DNA from: Thozetella sp. PMI_491
Taxonomy: Eukaryota; Ascomycota; Sordariomycetes; Chaetosphaeriales; Chaetosphaeriaceae
Assembly: GCA_021432635.1 (NCBI GenBank)
Contig: MU270033.1
Coordinates: 266,649 to 330,648 of the forward strand
Reading direction: 5' to 3'
Length of the DNA: 64,000 bases
Below, piece by piece: positions 47,891 through 59,742 of this stretch; the first letter of the stretch is position 1, and each line of letters begins with the position of its first letter. The translations under genes were made by a program, and so were the position numbers. The notes under the pieces were generated by a model, which searched no databases, was not told the DNA's origin, and worked only from the letters and a program-made list of their open reading frames with translations.

Positions 47891-50800
47891 GCCAACAGTC
47901 CTCCGTACATAACCCTGTCCATTACCAACAGTTTATAACTACATTTTCTCGTTCTTATGGGGCATACATGACCAAGAAAGATAGATGCAATGAACAGCGA
48001 TTCTCGTGACGCGTCATTGAATTTGACACGACATAACAACGGCCCTTTGGCCACTTTCATTGTCAAAGCGCGGTGTATTACACAGTACCAAGATTGTTCT
48101 AGACCTATAAAGATATCTACATATCATGCTGGGTTGTGGATCCTCAGAACCCGGGGCCCGTCCCGGTCAGGGTGGATAAGATACCCCGGTATGGAGACTG
48201 ACAACTACCGAGCTGTTATGAGCGAGAAGAGTCATTCTACATTTTCTGGACTAGATATTGAAAAAAAAAAAAAAAAAAAAAAGGACATTCTCTCGCTTAG
48301 GATGGACAAAAGCTGCTATCTTGTACTATTGGCAAGGACAACGTGAACGATAGTCCGTGGTGGGATGCCACGGCGAGAATCTTATCTAGGTAATCTAGGC
48401 TAGGATAGAAATGCTTCGTCGTGATTACAAATGCGGATGAATTTAGATTCTATGATCAAAAAAAGGGATATTTCGTGGCACAAAAGATCCCCCTGAGAGA
48501 GATTCCTAGCTCTGCGCTTTGACATTGGATCTTGGGCTTTCCAAACGACCGATAGATGAATCGCAATGGGGATAGCTTGAGACACACTCTACTAGGAGGC
48601 CAACCCGGCCATATTGCCTCTGGATATGGTTAGCACTGTGCATGGGAGTCCTCGATGCTATTCGAAGTCTACCATGGAGAAGCAGGCAGACTCGGCAAGG
48701 CCGGGATAAGTAGCCCCTTAAGGCATCTGTGGGTCTTCGATGAGGAACCGGTGGGTGCTGACGGGAGTCTTACGTACGAACCGAAGTGTTCGTTTAACGT
48801 ATGCCAGTCCAAGCAGGGAAGAGGCCCTGATGCTGGTGTTGCACTCCAAGTCAGACCGTTTCTCCTTGTGGCTAGATAGCCGGCACCTTTTACGGCGCAG
48901 CAAAAGTCTCCCTGCCCACTTTGCACAACCGAATTACGCGCCAAGCTACCCAGGATATGGGATGATGGTTTCCGTACCCGCGTATTCACCTTATGAGTTG
49001 AATGTCGCCATATCTCTAACCGACAGCGCCTAAGGACATCCGCCCATCACATGGACCACCCGCGTGGACCAGTCCTCCCTCGGCTGCACGAGGTAGCCTT
49101 GAGAAGTAATCAATTACCGTATGAAAAATCAACACGGGCAATTCTACCTCTACTCCTGATAGAGACAGTTGTTAGCATTACAAAAATACAAGGCAAGGAT
49201 AGTACGAATCATGAACGTGGAAACCCCTTTCGAAGTGATTGGATGCGTTTCTGGAGGCATTACCGTTGCAGGCCTGTTTGTTCTCTTTTATAAGTACTAA
49301 CTATAGATACTTCGCAGGATAGATACTTGCCAGGAGCGTCTGACAATTGTGCCTCTATGAGCAACCACCGACCAGGACCCCGAGAATCATTGCTTGCACG
49401 AGCAAGATGTTTCACACCGAGGCCCCTACCCACCTGGAGCCTCAAAGGCTTGCTTTCTTTGCCCTTCAGTGCTTCAGCGTGGGCAAATTTAGATGGAACA
49501 CCACGCGTCGACAAGACACCTTCCAAGCTGGAGGGTGAGACCGTGTCACTCGAGACAGCGCATCTGATTTGCTAGCACCTGCATTGCTAGCGTGCCCATT
49601 CTAGACGAGAGCCAGCCACGCTCCCCGCGTATCAGCGACTATCAGGGGCACAGGCCCGGCGGGTTACCGCATCGGAGAGGCTCCGGAACGAATTGGCCCT
49701 CTGTGGCTGTCCGACGGGCTCCTACAACGATACTGCTCCGGAGTACTACAAAGGTGCAAATGCCACTCGAGAGCTGGCTGAAAAGTGAAGGCATCCCAAC
49801 CCCAGTCACGCCAGCGGAGGACTTCTGCCCGCCGAGGGGGGCCATGTTTGACACTGAGATGCTAGCTTGTCTAGGTTGCCAATGCGGTGCTTGACCAGGG
49901 GGACGGCCGCCAAAACGTCAAATCATATAGACGCGAGGCTCTAGTGCGAGTCCTGGCGCCTCTTGGGTGCTGGCATGGACGTTTTCGTTTCTTCTAGCGT
50001 GCGGCGCAGAACCAGGACAGAACATTACCCCTCAAAAACCTCAAGGCAAACGCGTACGAGGCCCACTGTGCAACCCCTCTTCCAAGATAAGGTGGCAGGG
50101 GGAGAGCCTCATACCCCCATGGGGGGCAGGCCTGAACTGTTGCACTTGCGATGGCTCCAGTTCGGAGTCTTTTTAAGCTCATGCGACCTCAAGTCCCGCC
50201 GGCCGGCAAACATGTGGCCCCAGAGCATCATAGGAGGAGGCTGACCGTCTGATCGCCGACATGGAAGAACGCCAAGAGCTGAAAACTAAGGCGATCGGCC
50301 GTGCCTGTTGATCATCCGCAAAAAGTAACCTGTTCGCATCGAATCGATCATGTTCGGGGAGAGGAAACTAGTAGGTTTTGCGACTAGCAAACCTATAGCC
50401 TCGAAGGCGCCGCCCTACGTAGTGCTAGAGCCCGTTTAACTCGTTCAGCTGGATGGCAGCCCACGTCGCTCTCGCTCATAGCAGCCATAGGCACACCGAG
50501 ATGAGTAGTTCGTGCGCCACGTGGACTAAGATCGGTGTGCAGGTGTGCATTTGTGCATCGATTGGCAAGGATAGGGATCCTGGTCTGTCATCTCGCGTGT
50601 CACAAATGTCAAAGAGCGTCTGTGTGTGAGGGGAGCCTTGCCGTTTGCGTGATCAAGCCCTGCCGGGGGAAGTTGTGTGGGGCCCCCGACAGGCGCTGGG
50701 CAGATGCCTGGCGCGGACGTACCTGCACAGGTAGCACTGTGACGCCTGTAGGGGGGGAGGGATACGGTCGATTCATGTCTGGGAGTGCAGCGGTTCGAGC

Positions 50801-51399
50801 CTTGTAACGCCTCATAGCTGCGTCGGGACGTCGGGACGTCCGTTCTGTGCTACTCACCTGCGTCAAGATGTCAGAAACCAACACGGCGCGGCGTGGACAG
50901 CGCGGATAGTATCGAGACTCTGAGACGGATAGAACATAGTATATGTACATGGAGAGGCGCATGGGGCATCGATTCGCGAGGGGTCACGGCTCCCCTGCCC
51001 GCCACGGATGCGAGGAGCGGCCGCGCTATCGCGGATATCGACGAAGCTGATGCTAGAGGCCCAGCCCCAGCCCAAGTGTATCAACCTCTAGCCCCTTACC
51101 CGATCCCTCCTAAACCCGTTCAAACCCCTTCCATACTTCCCCATATTACCTCGCCCGCATGGCTGGCACATGGCAGGCGTCGCATCCAAACACTCATATA
51201 AACATCTGCTCGGTTGAGCCGTTCCCCTGGGGTTCCCGCTGCTTCGACTTTTTTGGTTCGCAGGCTGGATTCGATCGGCTCGCTTCTTTCCCACGTGCGG
51301 ATCCTCTTGGCCTTCGGCTCCCCTTTCCCCAGTTTCGATCCCAACCTCTGGGAACTCTTCGCTCCGGACGTGGGCAGTGCTGCTCTTTGACCGCCCAGG
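47891..51399. other. Gene-poor stretch, 3.5 kb
   Basis: Contains an uninterrupted run of 22 A at 48261-48282. Short open frames occur but none has a family signature. I looked for transposon ends and found none. The right end is a pyrimidine-rich leader before the ATG at 51400. Confidence 0.55.
48261..48282. repeat. Poly(A) run of 22
   Basis: Twenty-two consecutive A. It could be simple slippage or the tail of an old retroposed copy. No target-site duplication was evident to me. Confidence 0.9.
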
Positions 51400-53044
51400 A
51401 TGGCGCAGGTCACCGACATCACCGGGCTGCCGACCGACAGCCGGGTTGGGACCCTCCTCAGCGGCGTCATAGCCCTCATGGCTGTGACGACGCTTTTCGT
51501 GGGTTTGCGGGTATACATCCGGCATCAAATCACCCATTCACTCTGGTGGGATGACTGGACCATGCTGATTGCACTTGTGAGTCCCTGAGCCCAACTCCGG
51601 CGGCAACAAGCACGGCAGGATGTGGCTGCTAATACTCTTTCAGGCATTCACTATCATGACTGGTATCGACATGTGTATAATGGTGAAGTTCGGCGGCGGT
51701 TCTCACATATACACTCTTGCCAACCAAACGATCAAGGATTACTTTCTGGTGAGACGGTCATATCCCAACCATGCCGCCTACGGAACGCGTTGCTAACTAT
51801 TCGCAAAGTGTTTTTACCTCAGTATTGTATTCTATAACGCTGGCCTAGGTGTCATAAAGATCAGTCTACTTCTTCAGTGTGAGTAGTTTGCTCCTCGATT
51901 CTTTTGCCCCGACAACATATACAAGCCCCGCATCGACGTGTGCATCATAGACGCAGAGTACAAGTCCCACAAGTGTCTCTCCAACAAGCATTAATTAAGA
52001 CTTCTAGACTATCGCATTTTTTCGCACCATATGCGTCGAATCACACTCATAGCCATGGGCATCATCGGCATGTGGTGCACGGCGCTTGTCTTGACCTCCA
52101 TCTTCTCATGTACACCAATTGAAGGGTTCTGGAACAAGGATATTGAGGCGAGATGTATCCCGCAGATACCTCAGTGGTATATCAACGCTGCAGGTTCGTA
52201 TCGGTCGAAATATGCTCGGCGACCCCCGCTAATATCATCCGGCTAGGCAACATCGCAACCGACCTCTTCATCTTTGCCCTACCCATCCCCGTGCTGTGGA
52301 AGCTCAAGCTTCCACTGTCCCAGCGCCTATCTCTAGTTGGCGTATTTGGCATAGGTTTCTTGTGAGTCACAAAGCTCTCTCAAGCCCCTGCAATTATCTA
52401 AATCTGAGGGTAACAGTACCTGCACGATCTCCGTCATCCGTATATCCTTCCTCAGCTTGGGTGATGACACGACTTACGAGAACGTCGGCCCCGCTATCTG
52501 GTCCATCGCGGAACTCTCCTGCGGTATCATCGGGTCCTGCCTCCCCACTCTGCGCCCCGTCGTTGTGCGCCTCTTCCCCTTCTTGGGTGGCAGCTCGCGG
52601 GACAAATCTTCACGAACATACCACCGTGCAGGCAGTGAAGGGGGTGCCACGACGCATAGGCGCACCCATGGATATGGCAGCAGCACTGTGGTATCCAGCA
52701 GAGGCCAGTTTGGTCCGTCAAGAGCGAGCATGGGGAACCTGTCCTCGATGCCGGAAGAGTACGAGATTGAGTCAGGGCTCAAGAGCCCGAGCCCAACCGT
52801 GCCGGACAAGGATTACTTTGTAGCTGGGGAGTCGGATAGTGATGATAAAGAACTCATTATCCAACTTCCGCAGAAGGCGGCGCAGTCCCACCGGATGAGC
52901 AGCTACAGCGGGCGAAACCAGGGCAGTTTTAGCAATAATGGGGTTGTTACGACAATCAACAGCCCCTCCGGGTCGCTGATGCAGAATACGGGGCCTCTTA
53001 ATGGGATCCATGTTAAGACGGAAACATTTGTCAAGGAGTCGTAG
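51400..53044 (+). CDS. Rhodopsin-domain/PTH11-like integral membrane protein
   Basis: Exons 51400-51576, 51644-51748, 51809-51878, 52008-52193, 52247-52361 and 52417-53044 give 426 aa. Seven likely helices cover the first about 290 residues. Signatures include VGLRVYIRH, WWDDWTM, FYNAGLGVIKISLLLQYYRIF, CTPIEGFWN, NIATDLFIFALPIPVLWKL and ENVGPAIWSIAELSCGIIGSC, typical of the large fungal family related to the PTH11 receptor. No CFEM domain precedes it. The long Ser/Gly-rich cytoplasmic tail may carry regulatory sites. A sensing or receptor role is inferred from the family. Confidence 0.92.
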
Positions 53045-53152
53045 GCTAGTCACATGAAATTATGTTAAATTAGTTGTCGATGATAATACTATCAGTTATA
53101 CACGCGTTTCATGCGCCGTCTAACCGACGGACAAGTGAACCCTTCATGAGGC

Positions 53153-54004
53153 TCACAGCCTCCCAGGGGTTATGAGATTAAGCCGCTTTGCCGCCCACCG
53201 CTTGCTTGTAATGTTCCTCATGATGGTGATGGTGTGCACAAAGCGAATCTTACCCTTCTCCACACGGAACTCGTGGCTGTCCGGGCGCGTCTGGAATTTG
53301 ACAAGCGCGTCAACAGCCCCGACCGTTTCGTCAATTACGTAGCGTCGATCGCTGATCACAATGCCGTTAGGGACGCCGACGTTGCACGTGTCGTTCGCGA
53401 GTCCCCTGCCGGTAGACATGCTGCCCTCCAGCCGGGAGCAAGGGTAGCCCCAAGGAACGACGACGGATTTGTTGTTGAAGAGGTCTAGGTAGGCATCCGC
53501 CGCCGCCTGGATGACGGCCCGGCTGTCGCGGTCCTTCTCCGGGATGGTGCCCCACTGGCCGTCTTCCCGAGCGGCGTAGTAGAGCGTACCGGTGGCGTTG
53601 AACGCCCAGTCGCCTTGCTCAGAGACAAGGGACTCAATTTTGACGAGTTTCCCATCTTTGAAGCGCATCTGGGTGCCAATAACGTGGGGGTGCTTGGGGT
53701 CCGTCGCAATGAGCTCGGTGTACGTGGCACACTGGGTTGTATCCAGGGAAGTCCGGTTATGGTCGATCTTGAGCGGCGTCGCCAACACGCCATCCTTGAT
53801 GTTCTTAGTGATAGTGTTCTCGATGTAGGTAAAATTGCTGGCTGCGGTGCTGAGCAAGCTGTCGGGCCAGCCGTTTGCCTGGGCGGTGATATAGGTATCG
53901 CTGAATGCCTTGAGGGCCTCGCGGGTACAGCCAGCACCGACTGCCAGGGAACCGGCCACAGCGCCGGTGGCAAGAGACAGAGCGATCGGAAGGTTTGGCC
54001 ACAT
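53153..54004 (-). CDS. Secreted DUF8021-type protein
   Basis: Single-exon 283-aa protein with a signal peptide (MWPNLPIALSLATGAVAGSL). It then shows NFTYIENTITKNIKDGVL, KIDHNRTSLDTTQCATY, GTQMRFKDGK, GDWAFNATGTLYYA, DSRAVIQAAADAYLDLF and YVIDETVGAVDALVKF. These are hallmarks of the fungal DUF8021 family, which seems built from two similar helix/sheet halves. I start at the ATG at 54004 because the open frame above it has no ATG and the signal peptide begins here. The function is unknown. Several cysteines and N-glycosylation sites fit secretion. Confidence 0.85.
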   Translation of the reverse strand: MWPNLPIALSLATGAVAGSLAVGAGCTREALKAFSDTYITAQANGWPDSLLSTAASNFTYIENTITKNIKDGVLATPLKIDHNRTSLDTTQCATYTELIATDPKHPHVIGTQMRFKDGKLVKIESLVSEQGDWAFNATGTLYYAAREDGQWGTIPEKDRDSRAVIQAAADAYLDLFNNKSVVVPWGYPCSRLEGSMSTGRGLANDTCNVGVPNGIVISDRRYVIDETVGAVDALVKFQTRPDSHEFRVEKGKIRFVHTITIMRNITSKRWAAKRLNLITPGRL

Positions 54005-54584
54005 CTTGGATTTGTCTGCAACCAAAACTTTGCGCGGTGGTGGATGTTTGAAGGCACGGCCAAACTACCATGACTGGACGATTGGGATCGGGCTATATAC
54101 GCCATTCACCATGCGAATTGGCCCCAGCGGGGTGGTCAAATCTCATCTTTACCAGGTCTTGGGCTCATTTTAGCAATACAGAATATTGAATTCATCCAAT
54201 AAGTCCGCTCCCGGCGAGCTCGTGCGTAAACGGAATAATAACCGGGTGATGGCGATCTAAGCCGGCTCTTCCGCCCGCTGGGTCCGTGTCCTTTGTCGAG
54301 CCGACCCGTGTTCCTCGTCGGCAGTAAACTAGAAGCCGAAATTATGTCTTTGAGGGATCATAAGATGAAACACGGTGCGTAATGTGCAGGAGATATAGTA
54401 GTCGGCAGCAATAGAAGAAGACATGCTATCTGCGCGTTGGTAGAAGAACAACCTTGGTCGCACACAGTAGCATAGATTTATCCCCTCATCGATGGCTGAC
54501 GAGGCACCTACAGATATTAATCTGTTTCGATCCATTTTCTCCCTCTAGATGGGAGAAATACATTAACCAGACCTCAGCGTCTTA
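54005..54584. other. Intergenic, 0.6 kb
   Basis: Upstream of the DUF8021 gene and downstream of the 2EXR gene, both minus strand. Nothing supported. Confidence 0.6.
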
Positions 54585-55490
54585 CTAGATTATCGTGTGC
54601 CTCCGTATCCGCGCTCTACGGTAGAAGTAATAAGGTCCCACTCGAGACAGGCGCAGCGTCAAGGCCTCCAGCCGCTCTCGAGTATAGTAGTCCGGCTCCC
54701 GCAACACGGCTTCACTAACACAGTCCTTGAGGCGTTGAAGCTCCCTGAGGCCTTCCTGCGGAGACCCTGGGAGAGACCAAATCCAGCTGTCTGCCGCTTG
54801 GTTGCTCCTGTCCATTACACGGGCCCAGTCCTCAGCATGGAATCCGACAAGTTCGAGGACCTCCAGGTCCGGCATGCAGGTGAGAAAATCCGCGAATGAG
54901 AGATGCGGCATGACGCGCCATAGCCCAGAAAATGCCTGAGGGCCAATGGCGATCTTCTTGACGCCAGATTTGGCTACGGGAGACATCATGACGCGCGCCC
55001 TGCGAGTGAAGAGGGCGCTGGCTATGCGAAGTGGGTCGGAACTAGACAGAAATACGATCTCGTTCTCAAAGTTGACAGGTAAATAGCCGTTGATGGTCTC
55101 GAGGGTATCGGGGAAGTGTTTCAAGGCCGTTTGCCGCGCCTCGTAGCATGCCATGAGGAGGGATCGGACTGTGTGGCGTTTCGCAAGCTGTTCCTCGCGG
55201 AATAAAACTCGGAATACCAGCCGGCCGCAGCTGGTGCCATCAATCCTACAGTCGCACGCCACCGAAACCGGGATGCGGTTGTGTATTTTAGGAACGGCCT
55301 CCTCCCAGATCATGAGTCTGATCTCAGGGGGGAGTTCTAAAAATCGTGGAAATCGTGGAAATACTGGCCTAGACACTTCGCTATGTCGCATCGGAGGCCC
55401 GGTGGCCTTGTTGGGTAGGCGTGCGTAGCGTCCAGCAAGAAAGGAAAGAAGCGACAGGAGAACATAGGTCAGTTCTAGCAGCAAGTCCAT
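54585..55490 (-). CDS. 2EXR-domain protein
   Basis: Intronless 301-aa frame. An N-terminal hydrophobic helix (LLLELTYVLLSLLSFLAG) could anchor it. Residues 45-65 (FPRFPRFLELPPEIRLMIWE) are the diagnostic start of the fungal 2EXR domain, followed by LMACYEARQTALKHF and VNFENEIVFLSS, which also fit. 2EXR proteins are abundant in ascomycetes and have no agreed function. The membrane helix before the domain is less usual. Confidence 0.85.
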   Translation of the reverse strand: MDLLLELTYVLLSLLSFLAGRYARLPNKATGPPMRHSEVSRPVFPRFPRFLELPPEIRLMIWEEAVPKIHNRIPVSVACDCRIDGTSCGRLVFRVLFREEQLAKRHTVRSLLMACYEARQTALKHFPDTLETINGYLPVNFENEIVFLSSSDPLRIASALFTRRARVMMSPVAKSGVKKIAIGPQAFSGLWRVMPHLSFADFLTCMPDLEVLELVGFHAEDWARVMDRSNQAADSWIWSLPGSPQEGLRELQRLKDCVSEAVLREPDYYTRERLEALTLRLSRVGPYYFYRRARIRRHTII

Positions 55491-56251
55491 CGTCTTAGTT
55501 TATTTTGCTGGCTGGTTTTTACTCGTCAGTTACTGAGCGATGACCAAAGAAATCCATCGATGCTCATCTGTCGGAGATACGCCACCAGCTTGCCACGGGC
55601 GTCCATGGTCGAAGTAGATACGAGGGAACTATAGTCTGGTAGATATTTCTTCGCCTGAAGAAGGGTACTTCCAACAGACCCACATCAACCAATCTCGGTA
55701 GAACCGTCTGGGGATTCGGGCTATCCAAGCATGATAGAGTCCAGGTTGGTTGCGAGAGCCAAAGCGAACGGGTAGCTCTGAGCATCTAAAACTTAGAAAT
55801 CCGCATCATAAAATCCCTCTTCGTTCGGAGAATGTGAAAAGAACCAGAGGTCGTGTTGCAATCCAGTCACTTCGAAGCTGTATTTAGACATCTTCTGGCC
55901 ATTGTTCGCATGCCAGAGCTTCGCCAAGACTTTCTGAACCACGTCCTGGCAAATGCCAATCGGGCGAGCCAATGGAGAAAACAGTGGCTCGAGAGTCTCA
56001 GGGGAGTGTTTACTGAGTGGACCCACGTGATGCACTAAAAGCACAGTGAAGAACCACAGCTGGACCACTAACGCCCGGACCACCTCTACCGAAATTTAAA
56101 GCTCCTCAAGCTCCTCCCCACAGGAACCCCACTGGCCGATTGTCCCCCACCAACTGAATTGGATCCAGCGTGCCTCGAGCTCCAGAGCGCCGAGTCTGCG
56201 ACAACCAACTACCACTACGACCGGCGGCTTGGGCACCGCCGCGAATCAAGG
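55491..56251. other. Intergenic, divergent 2EXR and med18 promoters
   Basis: A 761-bp gap between two divergent start codons. Open frames inside lack signatures. Confidence 0.55.
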
Positions 56252-57262
56252 ATGCACGAGCTCTTCTTGACCGCCATCATCGCGGACTCGGATGTGCCGC
56301 AGGCCCGCGCGATTCTTAGGGGCATCTGCGCGACGCGCGAGCGGCACGGCTTTTCGCACCTGGTCTTCTACCACCAGCCGGCAGCTGTCGGTCAGCCTCA
56401 GGGCCTGCCGGCGCTCAAGGGCATACAGAAGCACAGCCATGCCGCCAACTTGAAGCAGTGGGCAGAGCTCCACCAGATCTTCACAAAGCTTTCATTCGTC
56501 GTCCAGGTTCGCTACGATCTCGACGAGAACGCGCTGAAGCAGGGCAACGAGTAAGTTGCCTGATTTCCTGATGCGCACCTCCCTTGTTGCTTCACTCTCC
56601 CCCAGCTGCGCGCTCCAACTGTCATCTCTCTCTCTCCATCTGCTATTCGTCCCTTGTCCTTTTAGACAACCGCTGACCCCTCTTCCAGGCCTGCCAGCGA
56701 TGCTGCAAAGCTGGGTGTATTCCGATGGAACGACATCCCAGAGCCTACCGGCCCTCGGGCTGTGATCCACGTCCAGCGTAGAATGCTGGAGATCAAGGAT
56801 AAAAATCTCGACCGCATCTTGCAAGAGAACAAAATGGCGTATGCCCCCACCCTCCATGCTCTCATCAACCCCACGAAAGCAGGTGTACTAACTCCATCAA
56901 GGCGCAAGTCTCACGCTATTGAAGAGACCTATAAGTGGTACCGAGACGGCCTCGAGTTCACCTTATCGCGCGTCTACGGCCTCAACCCAGATCTTCTCTC
57001 TCCGCCCGACCAGGACGGGCCTGCTTTGCCGCCGCTGTCGCAGCTAGATCCGATCTTGCCATCGTGGACGTTGATTGTGCGAACCATCGCGCCAGATTCC
57101 ACGCCCGCGCAGGTGCAACAGGCCGTTGCGCAGCTACACGAAATCCACGCGAAACTTATGGGCGTCTTCGAGTTCAAGCTCTTCGACCGACGCGTCCACG
57201 ACACGCGAAACGTGGCCATGCCGCAGCAACAGCATCTACCCCAGGCTGGCGTCCGAGCTTAG
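56252..57262 (+). CDS. med18: Mediator of RNA polymerase II transcription subunit 18
   Basis: Exons 56252-56550 and 56689-57262 give 290 aa. MHELFLTAIIADSDVPQA starts at the normal Med18 N-terminus, so the ATG at 56252 is chosen. Further landmarks are WAELHQIFTKLSFVVQVRY, GVFRWNDIPEP, AIEETYKWYRDGLEFTLSR and the C-terminal GVFEFKLFDRRVHDTR. Med18 pairs with Med20 in the Mediator head and helps regulate initiation, so this is a conserved nuclear housekeeping gene in an otherwise accessory stretch. The tail PQQQHLPQAGVRA is short and variable. Confidence 0.93.
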
Positions 57263-57289
57263 AATCTTCGCCCGCAGCCGAGGCAAGTT

Positions 57290-57703
57290 ATGTATCATCA
57301 CAGCAAGACAGAGGAAATAGACGAAGCGACAGGCGAGGAAAGCGGTCGACAGGACGAACCGCTCAGTCGCGAATCGAAGGCTGTGTTTGGCAACCTCAGG
57401 GATCTTTTTGCAGATGTTTATTTTTCGGAGGGGTTCCGTGACGTGCGTGAAGCAGACCGCGAGGCTGGCTCCGAAGAAGAGGCCACACCCCCGGCTATGC
57501 GAGTGCCACCCAACACCCCAAAAGAGGCGGATATGGGACTGGAGAACAAGGAAAACATTCCGCTTGGACAAGTGATGGAGACTGAGTGTGAGAAATGTGA
57601 AACGGTGCAGTTACAGCCCAAGGACCGGAACCATGAGAGTAACCAAGCCAGGGTCGACAAGACCAGGACAGATGTCAACAAGGATGCTACGCAAGAGTGG
57701 TGA
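57290..57703 (+). CDS. Acidic 137-aa open frame just after med18
   Basis: An ATG 28 bp after the med18 stop opens a 137-aa Glu/Asp-rich frame (EEIDEATGEESGRQDE, LENKENIPLG). No family is recognised. It may be the med18 3' UTR, a small separate gene, or part of an alternative med18 C-terminus. Only the length and composition support it. Confidence 0.25.
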   Translation: MYHHSKTEEIDEATGEESGRQDEPLSRESKAVFGNLRDLFADVYFSEGFRDVREADREAGSEEEATPPAMRVPPNTPKEADMGLENKENIPLGQVMETECEKCETVQLQPKDRNHESNQARVDKTRTDVNKDATQEW

Positions 57704-58753
57704 TGAATCTTGCACTGACGACGAGGCCGTTTTCTATTTCGCATTTCCCGTGGGAGAGCATGAAGGAGATTAGGCGATATCGGCCGCAATGGCGCTCACT
57801 ACCACAGCAGGTGAAGCTTCAGCGTAAAAGGCTGTAATTCTATGATGTACTCATTCAGCTAGGCCCAGTTTGTCGGGGTTTGTCGTATGTCGGCACACTT
57901 TAGTTAGGGCTAGGAGCACAGGTATGTGACTAAATAGATGCCAGCCGAGAAGATGGACCAAGTTTTATGACTGAATGCATGCCGCGGTTACCAAATTGCC
58001 CCACATGCACATCGTGGATTGTGGGCAAGGTATGTGACTGACACCTCTCAGCACCATTTAGGCCCGTCGTCCTCTTATGCTATAATGCAATCTCCACTAA
58101 CACGTATCAAGGATACAGTCCCAGCTAGTGGAGCAAGGGTTTCCGTTCCGTGCGTTATTGATCGATGAAATATTATTAATGAGAAGGCATTTTGAAACGC
58201 ATACGCCACACATCAATCACTTTCAGGGAATTCAAAGTACGGCAAAGAAACAATAGCATGGGGGTTACTCTTGTTGTTGTTGGCTCTCCTCCCCACAAGC
58301 CTCAATCCCGCTGTGCGGTGCTTAGAAAGACTGTGGACCTCTCTGCTCTGAGCGGCCAATGGGGGCTGCAGTGCGGGAAACTCGGCCGCAAAGAGAATAG
58401 CGCATGGAAGACTTTCCACTCACTAAGACATGTCTAAAGCGGTTTTACACTTCTCTGGGCTTATACAACTCGGCGGTGCTTTGAACATGGCATGCGAGTT
58501 CCTCGGCATGTTGAGTACGAGTCCCGATGCTGTTCACTGTTGATTTGTCACCTGTGTGCTACCAAGGAAAATCCTCCCGAATTTGGAATATAGCCATCCT
58601 GCAGAAGGCGAGGCGGCCGCTCCTACTATATCGTATAAATGGCATCGAATCACTCCCACATCGACAGTCAGGATCGATCATTCCGTAGCCTACTCTCATC
58701 TCAGAATCATTCAGTCTTCTAACACCACACTCTGAACTCACACGTCTTCCAAC
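57704..58753. other. Intergenic, 1 kb
   Basis: No supported gene. It contains the promoter of the dienelactone hydrolase at its right end. Confidence 0.6.
58634..58640 (+). promoter_or_regulatory. TATA box of the dienelactone hydrolase gene
   Basis: TATAAAT about 115 bp upstream of the ATG at 58754, followed by a CA-rich leader typical of well-expressed fungal genes. Confidence 0.5.
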
Positions 58754-59742
58754 ATGACTGGTCAACCCACCAACAACGCCTACCTGGCCCAGCCCCCCTC
58801 GGACTGCTGCGCCAAAGGCAGCCTCCACGCCGGCGAGACTCGGGGCAGCTTTGAGACTCTTGCTGGTGCCAAAACCTACATATCCAGGCCTACCGAAGCC
58901 AAAGCGAACGGTAACATCATCTTGTACTTCCCGGACGTTTGGGCCTTCGCCAACAACGCCCTGCTGATGATGGACCGGTACGCTGATGCTGGTTATCTGG
59001 TCCTGGGCATCGACTACCTAAAGGGGGTGCGTATTCTCCTCCATATACCTCTGGCTTAATTCCATCCAAGTCGTAGGGCCGCTATAGGCTAACTCAACAT
59101 TTCAGGACACCATCATTAACTACAAGGCGGAAAATGGGGACTTTGTGGAGGGGTTCGACTTCCAGGCATGGCTGGGCAAGCTACTGCCCGTCGCCATGGA
59201 CATGACGCCCTCCTGGATCGAGGCCGTCAAGGCCAAGTACGGCAAGGCCGACACCAAGTATGCTTGCGCGGGCTACTGCTTCGGCGCTCCGTTCGTGGCT
59301 GATCTGCTCGCCAACGGCGGCTGCGACGCTGGCGCCTTCGCGCACCCGGCCTTCCTGAAGGATCATCACTTCTCCAACCTGAAGAGTAAGCGAGCTCAAC
59401 CCTCACTGCCTGCCGTATCGATATCGTCAAGGAGCTGACCGTCCCGGCGCCTAGAGCCCCTTTTCCTGTCGTGCGCCGAGATTGACCCGACCTTTGGGTG
59501 GGAGTCGCGGAGAACCGCGCTGGACATCCTCAACAAGGAGAACAAGATCTACCACGTCCAGCTTTTCCAGGGGGTCCAGCATGGCTTTGCGGTGCGGTGC
59601 AACTTGGACAACCCCTATGAGCGTATGTACTCCCCCACAGCAACCAGCGGCAATGTGGCACGGCTAACATCCCCCAGGCTGGACTAGGGAGCAGAGCCAT
59701 GCGGCGATAACATCGTGGTTCGACTTCTGGCTATCTCAGTAA
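58754..59742 (+). CDS. Dienelactone hydrolase family protein
   Basis: Exons 58754-59026, 59106-59385, 59455-59622 and 59678-59742 give 261 aa. The alpha/beta-hydrolase fold has a nucleophile Cys149 in AGYCFGAPF, Asp195 in SCAEIDPTF and His227 in QGVQHGFAVR, the Cys-His-Asp triad of dienelactone hydrolases. ILYFPDVWAFANNALLMMD is also typical. It is cytosolic and hydrolyses lactones or similar esters. In fungi such proteins act in aromatic catabolism or detoxification. The complete triad argues for an active enzyme. Confidence 0.94.

Noticed and set aside
48240-48300. LINE/SINE insertion ending in poly(A)
   Set aside because: The A run is present, but I found no element body, internal promoter boxes or flanking target duplication.
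50760-50820. tRNA-like B-box (GGTTCGAGCC) at about 50790
   Set aside because: No matching A box at the right distance and no cloverleaf stems could be drawn.
51088-51537. 149-aa and 132-aa minus-strand frames
   Set aside because: They lie antisense to the first exon and leader of the PTH11-like gene, whose exon phases and motifs are convincing.
53485-54105. 206-aa minus-strand frame
   Set aside because: Overlaps the DUF8021 gene in another frame and has low-complexity content without motifs.
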